Part shown: piece by piece, positions 26,968 through 36,260 of the stretch
Position numbering within the stretch: the stretch's first letter is position 1
Layout of the letters: each line of letters begins with the position of its first letter
Source of the DNA: Lentilactobacillus parakefiri
Lineage (GTDB): Bacteria; Bacillota; Bacilli; Lactobacillales; Lactobacillaceae
Assembly: GCF_002157585.1 (NCBI RefSeq)
Contig: NZ_BDGB01000039.1
Coordinates: forward strand, 445 to 64,444
Length of the DNA stretch: 64,000 nucleotides
Direction of reading: 5' to 3'
Translations under genes and position numbers: made by a program
Notes under the pieces: model-generated
Told to the model about the DNA's origin: nothing
Database searches by the model: none
What the model saw: only the letters and a program-made list of their open reading frames with translations

Positions 26968-27834
26968 ATGAAACAATATCTGAACCAATATTTTGACGGC
27001 GAACGACCGTTATTTGCTGAAGTCAATGCGGACATCACCGGCACCACATTTGGCACCGGTGAGTCCCCACTAAAAGAAAGCCGCAACATTCATTTAACCG
27101 ATTCAATTTTTACCTATAAGTACCCCTTGTGGTACAGCAAGCACATCAAAGTTGACCACTCGATTTTGGAAACAATGGCCCGTTCAGGCATCTGGTATAC
27201 CCACAATATTCAAGTCAACGACAGTGCCATCCAAGCGCCCAAAATCTTCCGTCGCAGCAGCGATATCACTCTGAACAACGACCACTTTTCAGACGCCAAA
27301 GAAACCCTCTGGAATTGTCAAAATATCAAGATCAACAACGTGCAGGCAAACGGTGACTACTTTGGCATGAATAGTGAAAACATTTACGCTGATCATCTGA
27401 ATCTGATTGGCAACTACGTCTTTGATGGTGCCAAAAATGTTGAAGTCCACCATTCCACTTTGGTTTCCAAAGATGCCTTTTGGAATTGTGAGAACGTTAA
27501 GATTGTTGATTCGACCATTAACGGCGAATATTTGGCTTGGAATACCAAGAATCTAACTCTCATCAACTGCACCATCGAAAGCGATCAGGGTCTTTGCTAC
27601 ATCGACCATCTCACAATGCGCAACTGCCGCCTGCTGCGGTGCGATCTGGCGTTTGAATACTGCTCAGACATTGACGCAACCATCAACTCTAATATTATGA
27701 GTGTCAAAAATCCCATTAGCGGGACAATCCACGCTCGTTCAATCGGCGAAATCATCCTCGACCCAACCAAAATTGACCCAAGTAAAACAACCATTACAAC
27801 CGATGACAAAGCATCGACAAAGGAGACCGCCTAA
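26968..27834 (+). CDS. DUF3737 parallel beta-helix protein
   Basis: A 288-residue cytosolic protein with repeated N-x-x-[IV]-x-[IV]-x-[NDS] turns every ~18-20 residues (e.g. NIHLTDS, NIQVNDS, NIKINN, NVKIVDS, NLTLINC), a right-handed beta-helix pattern. It matches the DUF3737 family. Its biochemical role is unknown. It ends two bases before the malY-type gene, and this pairing recurs in lactobacilli as I recall, so a shared task is likely. Start follows AAGGAG. Confidence 0.85.
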   Translation: MKQYLNQYFDGERPLFAEVNADITGTTFGTGESPLKESRNIHLTDSIFTYKYPLWYSKHIKVDHSILETMARSGIWYTHNIQVNDSAIQAPKIFRRSSDITLNNDHFSDAKETLWNCQNIKINNVQANGDYFGMNSENIYADHLNLIGNYVFDGAKNVEVHHSTLVSKDAFWNCENVKIVDSTINGEYLAWNTKNLTLINCTIESDQGLCYIDHLTMRNCRLLRCDLAFEYCSDIDATINSNIMSVKNPISGTIHARSIGEIILDPTKIDPSKTTITTDDKASTKETA

Positions 27835-27836
27835 CT

Positions 27837-29009
27837 ATGTATGACTTTACTTCAATGATTTCACGCAGGAATACCGATTCGGTTAAATGGGACGTTAAGC
27901 CAAATGAGCTACCAATGTGGGTGGCTGACATGGACTTTAAAGCTGCACCGGAGATTCTTGAGGCGATGCGCCAAAAGGTTGACTTCGGCATTTTCGGATA
28001 CGAAGAGCCACATGACGATTATTTTGAAGCCGTTGCCAAATGGTATCAGCGTGAACACCACGCCAACATTGAAAAAGACTGGATGTTTTTCTCAACCGGC
28101 GTTGTGCCAACCATTTCTTCGGCCGTTCGCCGTGTCACCAACGTCGGCGATAACGTGCTGGTTCAAGCACCGGTTTACAATATTTTCTATAATTCCATCG
28201 TTAACAATGGCCGCCACGTATTGTCATCCGATCTGGTTTACGACGTCAAAACTCATCAGTATCACATTGACTGGCAGGATTTGGACGCCAAACTGGCCGA
28301 ACCTTTGACAACCATGATGATCCTCTGCAACCCTCATAACCCAATTGGCAAAGTTTGGACTAAAGAAGACTTAATGAAGATCAATCGGCTTTGTCTCAAA
28401 CACAGTGTTACGCTGCTGGCCGATGAAATTCACGGCGACCTGGTTTTTAAAGGTGCTGACTATACGCCCATGTTCTCATTGCCAGAAGAACTGCTGCAAA
28501 ACGTCATCGTCGCAGTCTCGCCAAGCAAGACCTTCAACCTTGCCGCTCTGCATGCCGCCACGGTCATCGTGCCAAATGAAGCCCTGCGCAGCAAAGTGAA
28601 CCGCGGCATTAACACCGACGAGCTGGGTGAACCCAATCTCTTGGCAATTCCAGGAACGATTGCCGCCTATACGAGAGCTGGGCAATGGGTCCACGAACTC
28701 AGAGGCCAAATTCGTGCTAACTACGAAACAGTCGTCAAATTCTGTCAGGAAAGCATCGCCGGTATCACAGTGGTCCCGTCAACCGCCACCTATCTGGTGT
28801 GGATCGATGTTCGCCAACTCACCGATGATTCTGCGAAATTAGCGACGTTCATCAGAGCCAAAACCGGCCTGTATCTTTCAGCCGGAAATGTTTATGGCGG
28901 TGATGGCAATCACTTCTTGAGACTAAATATTGCCAGTCCGAAAGCGATGGTTGAAGATGGCTTGAACCGGCTGCAACAAGGGATAAAAGAATTTAGCGCA
29001 ATTAACTAA
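27837..29009 (+). CDS. MalY/PatB-type PLP-dependent C-S lyase
   Basis: A 390-residue fold-type I enzyme of the MalY/PatB family. It cleaves cystathionine or related thioethers to release a thiol. The opening NTDSVKWD, LPMWVADMDF and the PLP-lysine motif SPSKTFNLA (about 228-236) are diagnostic. It is translationally close to DUF3737 (two-base gap). With the trans-sulfuration gene at 8936 broken, this may be the remaining C-S lyase in this region. Confidence 0.9.
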   Translation: MYDFTSMISRRNTDSVKWDVKPNELPMWVADMDFKAAPEILEAMRQKVDFGIFGYEEPHDDYFEAVAKWYQREHHANIEKDWMFFSTGVVPTISSAVRRVTNVGDNVLVQAPVYNIFYNSIVNNGRHVLSSDLVYDVKTHQYHIDWQDLDAKLAEPLTTMMILCNPHNPIGKVWTKEDLMKINRLCLKHSVTLLADEIHGDLVFKGADYTPMFSLPEELLQNVIVAVSPSKTFNLAALHAATVIVPNEALRSKVNRGINTDELGEPNLLAIPGTIAAYTRAGQWVHELRGQIRANYETVVKFCQESIAGITVVPSTATYLVWIDVRQLTDDSAKLATFIRAKTGLYLSAGNVYGGDGNHFLRLNIASPKAMVEDGLNRLQQGIKEFSAIN

Positions 29010-29033
29010 CAACCTAAGTTAATGATCAAAAAA

Positions 29034-29079
29034 CTCGGCCCCAATCAAAAGTTCTGGAAAACTTTTGATTGGGGCCGAG
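29034..29079. terminator. Bidirectional terminator
   Basis: Perfect 20 bp arms beginning CTCGGCCCCAATC and ending GATTGGGGCCGAG between convergent genes. Confidence 0.88.
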
Positions 29080-29091
29080 CACCGTCCAGCA

Positions 29092-29748
29092 TTATTTGAA
29101 TTCAATGCCGTATAAACAATTATCATACGTCCAGCGCATGATCTCTTGTGAATTGCCAGTTTCATAATACTTCGCCAGCAGCGTGTTAAAGACTTCCAAC
29201 TGGTTTTCGTTGATATTAACGATCCCAGCGCCGGCGTTAATCAAAATGTAGTTAGCGTACAAAATGGCAGTCCGCTTGTTACCATCCCAAAAAATTTGTT
29301 GGCGCATGATATCATACATTATTTTGAGGGCCTTTTCAGTAGCGGCATAATCATTATTCATAATTGTTTGAATATCAGTTTTGACGTTATTCACATCTGA
29401 AATTGGCGGTACGTACTGAACACCACCAATTTGTTCGCTCCCGGTCCGGATTTGTCCAGGAACCAGGGCATCCTCAGCCGCAACAATCCGATTAATTTGC
29501 TGACAAATTTCTAGACTAAATGGTTCGCTATGACTTAATACAAATTCCAACCCTTTTTTGAGATTAACGATTACCTGAATATCATCAATTGAAACACCGG
29601 CGACACTCATTCCGTCAATAATCGTCTTTGTTTGTGGAAGAGTTGCCGTAACCCTCTCAAATTTGGAAGTTGAATATACCATACTAACAAGATTCTTTTT
29701 TGTAAGAAAGCGATTTTGTTTCAGAGTTAGCCTAAATTTGTTTTTCAT
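29092..29748 (-). CDS. Fic-domain protein with a degenerate active site
   Basis: A 218-residue Fic-fold protein. Fic enzymes usually AMPylate a target using HPFxxGNxR. Here the motif reads QIFWDGNKR (151-159): the catalytic His is Gln and Pro is Ile, while the phosphate-binding GNKR is kept. The segment TSKFER (27-32) resembles the class II inhibitory motif [S/T]xxxE[G/N]. Conventional AMPylation is therefore doubtful. Start at 29748 is chosen by comparison with usual Fic N-termini; a TTG at 29820 with GAGGTG upstream would add 24 residues. Confidence 0.75.
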   Translation of the reverse strand: MKNKFRLTLKQNRFLTKKNLVSMVYSTSKFERVTATLPQTKTIIDGMSVAGVSIDDIQVIVNLKKGLEFVLSHSEPFSLEICQQINRIVAAEDALVPGQIRTGSEQIGGVQYVPPISDVNNVKTDIQTIMNNDYAATEKALKIMYDIMRQQIFWDGNKRTAILYANYILINAGAGIVNINENQLEVFNTLLAKYYETGNSQEIMRWTYDNCLYGIEFK

Positions 29749-29860
29749 AACTCGTCTTCTTCTCCATGTCATCCACTCATCGTCAGTATGCTGCCTCATA
29801 GAATAAAAAAATCTATTCAACAGTTGAAATCACCTCAACCACCAAATAGACCTCATTTAA

Positions 29861-30419
29861 TTAAGCTTCAACAATCTTTCCAACCGCAATCGGCAAAGTT
29901 GTGTGTTGATCGTACTTGCCAACTGCACCTTGGATCGTGTCAGGTAAGTCCATCGACTCTGGAACGCCGTGAATGTAGACTACCCGTTTTTCAAGGTGCA
30001 GGTCATCGTCATTGAAGACTTCCTTGAACTTCTTGCTGATTTCTGCCAACGGAACCGCCTTCTTGTAATGGAAATGGCCATCCGCGTCTGAAGTTGGGTA
30101 GGTTATCAGTTGGGATATCCATCTTCTCTGGAGCGTCGTTAAACGGCACCATCGTCGTGCCAGATACCGGTTCTGTTTCCGGTAGGTCAACATAGCCGTC
30201 ATGGTTGATATCTTGAGCCGCAGTCGCTGGTTTCGCATCCTTGCCATCTGGGAAACCATGGAAATGCATCCAATGCTGTGTATTTGGTGACGTGTGATCC
30301 ATGGTAATTTCAACGGTTAGGGTATCACCGTCAATCGTAAAGGTCGCCTCACCAGTCGGGTGGGTACCAATTTTATCGCCGTTCAATGAAGTAATTTCTG
30401 CCTTGTATGTTTTTGTCAT
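29861..30419 (-). pseudogene. Frameshifted CHRD-like metal-rich protein gene
   Basis: A protein of about 185 residues in two frames. The first (ATG at 30419, AAAGGAAG upstream) has GEATFTIDGDTLTVEI, the His-rich QHWMHFHGF and a calcium-loop-like DINHDGYVDLPE. It changes frame near 30096-30098 at a CCC run (minus strand). The other frame continues directly with PTSDADGHFHYKKAVPLAEI..VVYIHGVPE. One base too many in the run would explain it. The fold resembles CHRD/SodC-like domains; no signal peptide is seen. It may be an error or a recent mutation. Confidence 0.75.
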
Positions 30420-30509
30420 CACGAACGCTTCCTTTGAATAAATTATTGATCCAACTCAACTATACCACCCAACTATGTTGTACACAATGTACTCTTAAAA
30501 ATTAATAGA

Positions 30510-31451
30510 CTACAACGGGTGATTAACCGGCCACTGTGGTGAATCACCGCTCAGGACCCGGACCACCTCACTGGCCGCATCGGTTGCCATTCTCGAAAAA
30601 CTTTCAACGGTGCTGGAACCAATGTGGGGGGTTAATAACATGTTGTCCAGTTTGAACAATTCACCGCTCATCGGTAGCGGTTCTTCATCGAAAACATCAA
30701 GCGCCGCCCCACGAATCGAACCGGTTTTGAGGGCTTCAATCAGTGCATCGGTGTCAACCAACACGCCACGGCCCAAATTAATCAACATGCTGCCCCGTTT
30801 CATTTCGGCAAGTTGCGGCCGACCGATAATGTGTCGTGTCTGGGGATTGGCCGCTAAGTGCAGCGTCAAAATACCCGCCGATTTAAGCAGTGTATCAAGA
30901 TCGACAAATTCGCCGTATAGTGATTCCCGTGGCGTCCGGTTATAAATCAGGATTCGCATCCCCAACCCACTGGCTTTCTTGGCAACCAAGCGGCCAATTT
31001 TGCCGTAACCAAGAATCCCCAGGGTCTTGCCTTCAAGATCAAATCCTAAGTGGGACAATGGATAGGCAGAATTACCGGCTCGCATTTCCATCGAGTCTTT
31101 AGTCAAGTGTTTGGAAACATCCAAGATTTCTGTCAAAGTCGTTTCTGCCACAGTTGCCGCATTGGCATTCGGCGTGTTGGTCACCCAAACACCATGCCTG
31201 GCGCTGGCGTCGAGATCAACACTGTCATACCCGACACCATGGCGAGCAATAATCTTTAAATTCGGCATTTGAGAAATGACCTTTTCACCGACCGGATCCA
31301 AAAATAAGATCATCGCGGTGGCATCCTTACCGTTTTTCAGAATATTTTCAGCATTGGCCCGCATCAATTCAACAACTTCAAAACCGTGCTCCTGTAAATA
31401 TCGCTTTCCATCTGGATGCAGTTGAGCTGGAACTAATACTTTATCAGCCAT
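30510..31451 (-). CDS. D-2-hydroxyacid dehydrogenase (SerA-like)
   Basis: A 313-residue NAD-dependent dehydrogenase with GILGYGKIGRLVAKK (about 145-159), the NLGRGVLVD Arg region, the acidic EEP segment and the catalytic His in TPHIGSS. It lacks the C-terminal ACT domain of serine-pathway SerA, so a catabolic 2-hydroxyacid role is likelier. The 350 bp upstream contain an 18 bp palindrome, a uronate-type operator and a perfect cre, suggesting sugar-acid control. Start follows GGGGG. Confidence 0.85.
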   Translation of the reverse strand: MADKVLVPAQLHPDGKRYLQEHGFEVVELMRANAENILKNGKDATAMILFLDPVGEKVISQMPNLKIIARHGVGYDSVDLDASARHGVWVTNTPNANAATVAETTLTEILDVSKHLTKDSMEMRAGNSAYPLSHLGFDLEGKTLGILGYGKIGRLVAKKASGLGMRILIYNRTPRESLYGEFVDLDTLLKSAGILTLHLAANPQTRHIIGRPQLAEMKRGSMLINLGRGVLVDTDALIEALKTGSIRGAALDVFDEEPLPMSGELFKLDNMLLTPHIGSSTVESFSRMATDAASEVVRVLSGDSPQWPVNHPL

Positions 31452-31499
31452 CATAATTCCCCCATCTTGAAAAAATTATCAATCTTTGCTGTTATGGTC

Positions 31500-31517
31500 T
31501 TACAAAACGTTTCGTAA
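31500..31517. promoter_or_regulatory. Palindromic operator candidate
   Basis: TTACAAAACGTTTCGTAA, an 18 bp palindrome with one mismatched pair, 49 bases before the hydroxyacid dehydrogenase start. The AAACGTTT centre suits a LacI-type or CcpA-like protein. Confidence 0.5.
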
Positions 31518-31559
31518 AGCAAGTCAATCGTCTGTCAATCAATGTAAATATCGGCAAAC

Positions 31560-31575
31560 TACTAACATATTAGTA
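31560..31575. promoter_or_regulatory. Candidate UxuR/GntR operator
   Basis: TACTAACATATTAGTA, differing by one base from the perfect palindrome at 41937-41954. Confidence 0.55.
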
Positions 31576-31647
31576 ATGATATTACAAATATCGTCAAGTT
31601 ATTCAAAAAATAGCGCTTCCAATTAGAAATTGCAAAGAATTCAATGC

Positions 31648-31661
31648 TGTCAACGTTTTCA
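31648..31661. promoter_or_regulatory. cre site (perfect match)
   Basis: TGTCAACGTTTTCA fits TGWNANCGNTNWCA at all positions, between the hydroxyacid dehydrogenase and the small PSYYE protein. Confidence 0.65.
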
Positions 31662-31801
31662 TTGATGTTTTCACTTGTATTAGTTTTGAAAGTGTTTAGA
31701 ATGACAATTGAAGCAAGGGACAGATTATTAGAACTGATATGTCAGATGGATATCTCTTACCCAATTCAGAAACTCATTGAAACACGAAAGGAAGTTTAAA
31801 T

Positions 31802-32152
31802 ATGACAAACACAGATTGGAAAGCATCATTAGAATCACCAAGCACCTTTAACGACTTTATCATCAACTACTTTAAGGATCACAAGCAATTAACTGGTAAT
31901 TACGAGACCCCTTCTTATTACGAGTACTACACTGTTACATTGAATAGCCAGAAAGGCTTAATCATCACCTTAACCAGCGCTATCAATCCAACAGTTAATA
32001 CAGACATGCCAACCATCCCATTCAAGGATGTGGAAACAATCTCAGTTGAAGAGTTCCGCCAACTTATTCTCCATAAGAAGTTTGCCGATATGCACACATC
32101 ATTGGCTGACGTCTTTCAGACGGTTGCCGGCGTTCCGGGATCCACAAAATAA
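31802..32152 (+). CDS. PSYYE-family small protein, copy 1
   Basis: A 116-residue soluble acidic protein, no signal peptide or membrane segment, of a family I do not recognise. Four copies in the window share DWKxAL, FxxFIxxYF, LTGxYxxPSYYExYxVxL, IxIxL, S(V/I)E(D/E)FRxLxLxKKFxD and SLxDxF. The layout suggests two amphipathic helices around a small beta-sheet. This copy is divergent from a hydroxyacid dehydrogenase and has both a uronate-type operator and a perfect cre upstream. Start follows GAAAGGAAG. Function unknown; the company kept suggests sugar uptake or its control. Confidence 0.8.
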   Translation: MTNTDWKASLESPSTFNDFIINYFKDHKQLTGNYETPSYYEYYTVTLNSQKGLIITLTSAINPTVNTDMPTIPFKDVETISVEEFRQLILHKKFADMHTSLADVFQTVAGVPGSTK

Positions 32153-32190
32153 GTTGACTGATAGGTGTTTCATCTAATGACCTTAGACAA

Positions 32191-32231
32191 AGGGGCCGAC
32201 CATCGTTCAAAACGATGGCCGACCTCTTTTT
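32191..32231. terminator. Bidirectional terminator
   Basis: Stem GGGGCCGACCATCGTT / AACGATGGCCGACCTC then T5, between convergent genes. Confidence 0.8.
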
Positions 32232-32256
32232 AATTTGGTTCCAAGTCTATATGGGA

Positions 32257-33714
32257 TCAATGAATAATCTTTTTATTTGGATCGAAAATGTTGATCACAA
32301 AAACCACCACTAGCATGACCACCACGCCAACAAACACCATATGAAGCGCTGTGAGAATGATTGGATCAATCAGTGACCGATTGGAAACGACGACGGCTCC
32401 CTTTGAACTGATGACGTTATTGACCCGAGAAAAGGTAATGCTACCGTGCAGCTGTAATCGAATTACCAAATTTAAAATGGCGCCGTAAACCCCGGCCATG
32501 ACCGTTTGACCAAGCGAGCGTCCAAGGGTTAAGACCGAGGTTGCCGAGCCAACCATTTCATTCGGCACCAAATGCTGACTTAAAATGGTGTTCATGCTTA
32601 CAACAACGCCCATCCCAACACCATTAATCATGGCAATCAGGTAAAATGCCCAGACAGGAAATGCCTGACTGGCAAAAATCAACGACAAATAACTCAGCAG
32701 CATCACACCAATCAAAGTGGTTGCAATTCGTTTGGGGACGAAGTGAGCAATCAGTTTGCCAACGAAAAAAGACGCCGTCAGCCACATAATTGAACTGGAA
32801 GTGACGACGAGTCCAGCAGTGGTTGCCGATACCCGATACAGCGACTGAAGCCAGATTGGAAAATACATCTGATAACCAATCAGCACCCCGCTTAAAATCG
32901 TCGCAGTGAGAATTTGAATTGTGAAGGTTCTTGAATGAAACATTTTAGGCGAAATCAACGGATCGACAAATCGCCTTTCATGACGCACCAACAACCCGGT
33001 TGCAGCAATGGTGATCAGTAGCAGAGCCAAAGCCAGCCAAGGCAGCGTATCCAGCGACTGAATTCCTAATAGCAGGCTCACCAGTGTAACAGTCAGCCAG
33101 ACAATCCCCAACCAGTCAATCAGCAGCTGGTGATCAGGTTGAACGGTTTCGTGATACCCCAGCCATACCAACAGAGCAACCACCATCCCCAGCGGGACGT
33201 TGACAAAGAAGACCCAGTGCCACGAGAGATGGTCAACTAAAAAGCCGCCAATCAGTGGCCCCACCAAAGCTGACAAGCCCCAAGCAGTATTGTTGAGTGC
33301 CAGCACGTTAGCCCGTTGTTCAAAGGAAAAAATGTCGGCAATAATCGTAAACGTCAGCGGCATGACCGCTCCGGCACCGATTCCCTGGACTGCCCGGGCC
33401 AATATTAAGAATAGAATTGACGGTGACAAACCACTCAAGAAAGAGCCGATGGTAAAGACAATCACGCCCCACTGAAACACGTTTCGGCGGCCCAAGGTGT
33501 CTGCGAGTTTGCCATAAATCGGCGTTGTGATCGCGGTTGTCAAGAGATAGGCACTCATGATCCAGCTTTGATAGGCGAGTCCGTGAAGCTCACTGATAAT
33601 GGACGGCAGTGCGGTTGTGACGATCGTTACTTCGACTGAGGTCATAAAGGTAGCGATAAACACCGCGGTCATGATCACCCAGCGTTTGTTATGTATTGTT
33701 TGATTCTGTGCCAT
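32257..33714 (-). CDS. MFS efflux transporter, DHA2 (EmrB/QacA) family
   Basis: A 485-residue protein with 14 predicted membrane helices. Motif A appears as GKLADTLGRR and the antiporter motif C as GPLIGGFL. Proton-driven export of drugs or toxic compounds is the family role; the substrate is unknown. Start follows GGGAGGAG. It is divergent from a GNAT gene. Confidence 0.88.
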   Translation of the reverse strand: MAQNQTIHNKRWVIMTAVFIATFMTSVEVTIVTTALPSIISELHGLAYQSWIMSAYLLTTAITTPIYGKLADTLGRRNVFQWGVIVFTIGSFLSGLSPSILFLILARAVQGIGAGAVMPLTFTIIADIFSFEQRANVLALNNTAWGLSALVGPLIGGFLVDHLSWHWVFFVNVPLGMVVALLVWLGYHETVQPDHQLLIDWLGIVWLTVTLVSLLLGIQSLDTLPWLALALLLITIAATGLLVRHERRFVDPLISPKMFHSRTFTIQILTATILSGVLIGYQMYFPIWLQSLYRVSATTAGLVVTSSSIMWLTASFFVGKLIAHFVPKRIATTLIGVMLLSYLSLIFASQAFPVWAFYLIAMINGVGMGVVVSMNTILSQHLVPNEMVGSATSVLTLGRSLGQTVMAGVYGAILNLVIRLQLHGSITFSRVNNVISSKGAVVVSNRSLIDPIILTALHMVFVGVVVMLVVVFVINIFDPNKKIIH

Positions 33715-33799
33715 ATTGGCAATCTCCTCCCAACTTATGTTAAAATTCTTCAGTCATGATAATCGACACAAGAAAATAATACCACTTGGAGGCACAAAA

Positions 33800-34291
33800 T
33801 TGAATTTGGTCTATCAACCTGCACTCATCAGCGAACTTCCAGCGATTATAAAAATCGAACGCAGCGGTTTTTCGCCTGCCGAAGCAGCGACTAAAGCAGC
33901 CATGCGCCAACGGATTCAATCATATCCCGAAACATTTCTGACCGCCCACAATCAGGATCATCAATTGGTCGGCTACGTCGTCGGCCCAGCCTCAACTGAC
34001 CGATACATCAATGACGACTTGTTTGCCGACGCTCAACCAAATGATCCTAACGCCCCCTATCAAACAATTCTCAGCTTGGCAGTCCATCCGGATTACCAAC
34101 ATCGAGGCGTTGCCGGCGGCTTATTGGAAGAACTGGGGATGATTTTCAAGCAACAGCACCGTAAAGCAATTAGCCTCACCTGCTTGAGAACGCTGGTTTC
34201 GTTTTATGAGCAGCATGGTTACCAAAACGAGGGCCCATCTGCCTCAACCCATGCCGGTGAAACCTGGTACAACATGGTCAGGCCGCTATGA
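33800..34291 (+). CDS. GNAT acetyltransferase
   Basis: A 163-residue N-acetyltransferase with the acetyl-CoA motif LSLAVHPDYQHRGVAGGLLEEL and a C-terminal SFYEQHGYQ. It resembles arylalkylamine-type GNAT proteins of unknown substrate. Initiation is taken at TTG 33800 because TTGGAGGCACAAAA lies just before it; the in-frame ATGs upstream have no ribosome site and lie too near the divergent promoter. Confidence 0.8.
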   Translation: MNLVYQPALISELPAIIKIERSGFSPAEAATKAAMRQRIQSYPETFLTAHNQDHQLVGYVVGPASTDRYINDDLFADAQPNDPNAPYQTILSLAVHPDYQHRGVAGGLLEELGMIFKQQHRKAISLTCLRTLVSFYEQHGYQNEGPSASTHAGETWYNMVRPL

Positions 34292-34409
34292 AGAGCCGTT
34301 ATTGACGTTAATCCAGGGATATTGCGAACCACTTCGCTTGAAGGATCCTGGGCTGAATGATAGTATTCAGTCAGAATGTATTTTATACATCTGAAATGGG
34401 GAATTTATT

Positions 34410-35237
34410 ATGAAAAAAAGAAATCTGTTACTTGTCGCCCTTGCCAGCGTTTCGTTTGCGTTGGCTGCGCCGTTAACCATTGACACAGCTTCAAGTCCAA
34501 TTACTTATGCTAAATCTACCAAAAAAGTCACGGGACACACAGTTGCCAAGGCTATCAAATCAACACCGGATCTCAATCCAACGGCGAGTGTCCGCAAATT
34601 CCCCACTTCAGTTTATGACAAATATTGGCAAACATTTGACCGCTGGTACAACGTTGAGGCGATGAGTCGGCCAGGCACGTTCAAGAATCATACCGCCAGC
34701 ATTTACATTTCCAATAAAACATTGCGTCCATACGCCGCTGCCGCTATTCAGAATTGGAATCAAGCCCTCAATACTAAGGTTTTCAAGCTTGGAACCCAGG
34801 CCAGCCACACAATCACGGTTAATTTTAAGCATGCCGGCACCGGCACAGGCAGCTGGGATGGCTACTACATCTCGAACCGTGTTTATCTCAACTATAATTT
34901 CTTCGACAACAGTGCTTATTTACCCGCCGTGTACAAAGCAGAGACCGGCCAAGCCATGCCTGATGGGAATAAACCTGAAAGTTCAGACTATCAGGCCCTT
35001 TACGTTAAGTATTGGGAGTCCGTTATTACCCATGAACTTGGCCATAGCCTGGGCCTAGACCACACACCATACTCAAATGACATTATGGAATCTGATTCAG
35101 AGACTAAGGGCAGTGACTTCAAGTACTCTTGGAGCCGGCCAATAATCGTTAATAACAACTTCGCAATCTTCCAAAATAAATTATCATCACGAGATATTAA
35201 TCGGGCTCATCTTACAAAGATACTTGGGTACTGGTGA
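34410..35237 (+). CDS. Secreted matrixin-type zinc metalloprotease (M10)
   Basis: A 275-residue exported protease. Signal peptide to about residue 35, then a basic pro-like region and a metzincin domain with HELGHSLGLDH (208-218) and Met-turn DIMES (224-228). It would act in the medium or wall. It is a diverged relative of the protein at 1892, which has Asp as third ligand. The start ATG follows GGGGAA. It is convergent with the CPBP gene across repeat B2. Confidence 0.85.
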   Translation: MKKRNLLLVALASVSFALAAPLTIDTASSPITYAKSTKKVTGHTVAKAIKSTPDLNPTASVRKFPTSVYDKYWQTFDRWYNVEAMSRPGTFKNHTASIYISNKTLRPYAAAAIQNWNQALNTKVFKLGTQASHTITVNFKHAGTGTGSWDGYYISNRVYLNYNFFDNSAYLPAVYKAETGQAMPDGNKPESSDYQALYVKYWESVITHELGHSLGLDHTPYSNDIMESDSETKGSDFKYSWSRPIIVNNNFAIFQNKLSSRDINRAHLTKILGYW

Positions 35238-35244
35238 TCAAAAA

Positions 35245-35469
35245 AGAGTGGAACACAAGGCGTTTTGATCCCAGAATTTAAGCAAACAATCCAGTTATTC
35301 CTGTTTTTGGAATAACTGGATTGTTGGCTTAAATGGCCGGGATCAGCCGATTGCCAAGTAGGCTAGGCAGGCTTTCAGCCGGCCGTCGTTGCACGTTTAG
35401 GCTAGATAAAATTGTCGCTCGACATGACTGGGACGTAACAACAAATAGTTACAGCCTGGTCCTTTTTTG
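35245..35469 (+). repeat. Hairpin element B2 (family B, full)
   Basis: GATCCC, stem 35276-35301 / 35309-35334 (arm ATTTAAGCAAACAATCCAG) with apex ATTCC-TGTTTTT-GGAAT, then GGGATC, module GCCAAGTAGGCTAGGC, mini hairpin AGGCTTTCAGCC and GGCCGTCGTTGCA, ending GACTGGGACGTAAC.. and CCTTTTTT. It separates two convergent genes and could terminate both. Confidence 0.8.
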
Positions 35470-35486
35470 TATTGCTCTTATCCAAA

Positions 35487-36260
35487 CTAGGGACTGGTCG
35501 TCAACTCACTAGCATGCCGATAACTGCTATCAAATGCAACTAAGAAAATAACGGCGATCACCAGGATGATTCCCCAGACGGCACTAAAAATCAGCCACGG
35601 GGTCATCGTATCGACCGTATGGACAACGGAGATTCCCGGCTGCCAGTCGATTAAGGCATGAATTAAAATCACCCAGACAAGCGAGTTCGTCGTCAGTCGA
35701 ATCGATGCAAAGATCGCCCCGATCACAAAGGCATAGATTGCCTGTTGCAAAGTTTCCAGTAATCCTTGGCCGGAAGTCAAATTCATCAGGTGAAACAGAC
35801 CAAAGAAGATTCCAGAAGCCAGAGCTGCAGCCGTAAACTGATATTTGAGCTTTTCAAACAGGGATAAAAAGGCTGACAACAGCAACCCTCGGCACAGAAA
35901 TTCTTCAAAAATTCCGGCGGATAACGCCATCAGCGTGTCCGCAATCCAAGTGTTTGACTGCATCATCATTGCTGAATGACCCAAAATATTCAATAGAATA
36001 AAGAGTCCGCCGATACAAATACCAAAGATGAATCCCCAGATTTTTGCAAAGGTCGAAAGCTTGATTCTCCGAGTGAAAATTTTCGTCGTACCCAATACAT
36101 AGAAGATAATACCGGCAACAACCAGTGCGAATAACAATCGGACGCCGCCTCTCAGCAGTGGCCCCGATCCTTTGACAGAGAATTCAATTCCCATTAATAA
36201 GATGAGAAATAGTGCCGCCAGCCAGAATTCTTTTCCCCAAGATAGCTTGTTCTTAATCAT
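35487..36260 (-). CDS. CPBP family intramembrane metalloprotease
   Basis: A 257-residue membrane protein with about seven or eight helices and the Abi/CPBP active-site motifs: EEFLCR (119-124), FGLFH (His157) and HALIDW (His201). Family members process prenylated or peptide substrates; in lactobacilli many serve bacteriocin immunity or processing, but no bacteriocin gene is nearby. Start at 36260 follows GGGGTCAC. Same strand as the upstream alpha/beta hydrolase, 166 bases away. Confidence 0.85.
   Translation of the reverse strand: MIKNKLSWGKEFWLAALFLILLMGIEFSVKGSGPLLRGGVRLLFALVVAGIIFYVLGTTKIFTRRIKLSTFAKIWGFIFGICIGGLFILLNILGHSAMMMQSNTWIADTLMALSAGIFEEFLCRGLLLSAFLSLFEKLKYQFTAAALASGIFFGLFHLMNLTSGQGLLETLQQAIYAFVIGAIFASIRLTTNSLVWVILIHALIDWQPGISVVHTVDTMTPWLIFSAVWGIILVIAVIFLVAFDSSYRHASELTTSP

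Noticed and set aside
29861-30313. The CHRD-like region read as two separate genes
   Set aside because: The two frames join as one continuous family-like protein; the second frame has no ribosome site of its own.
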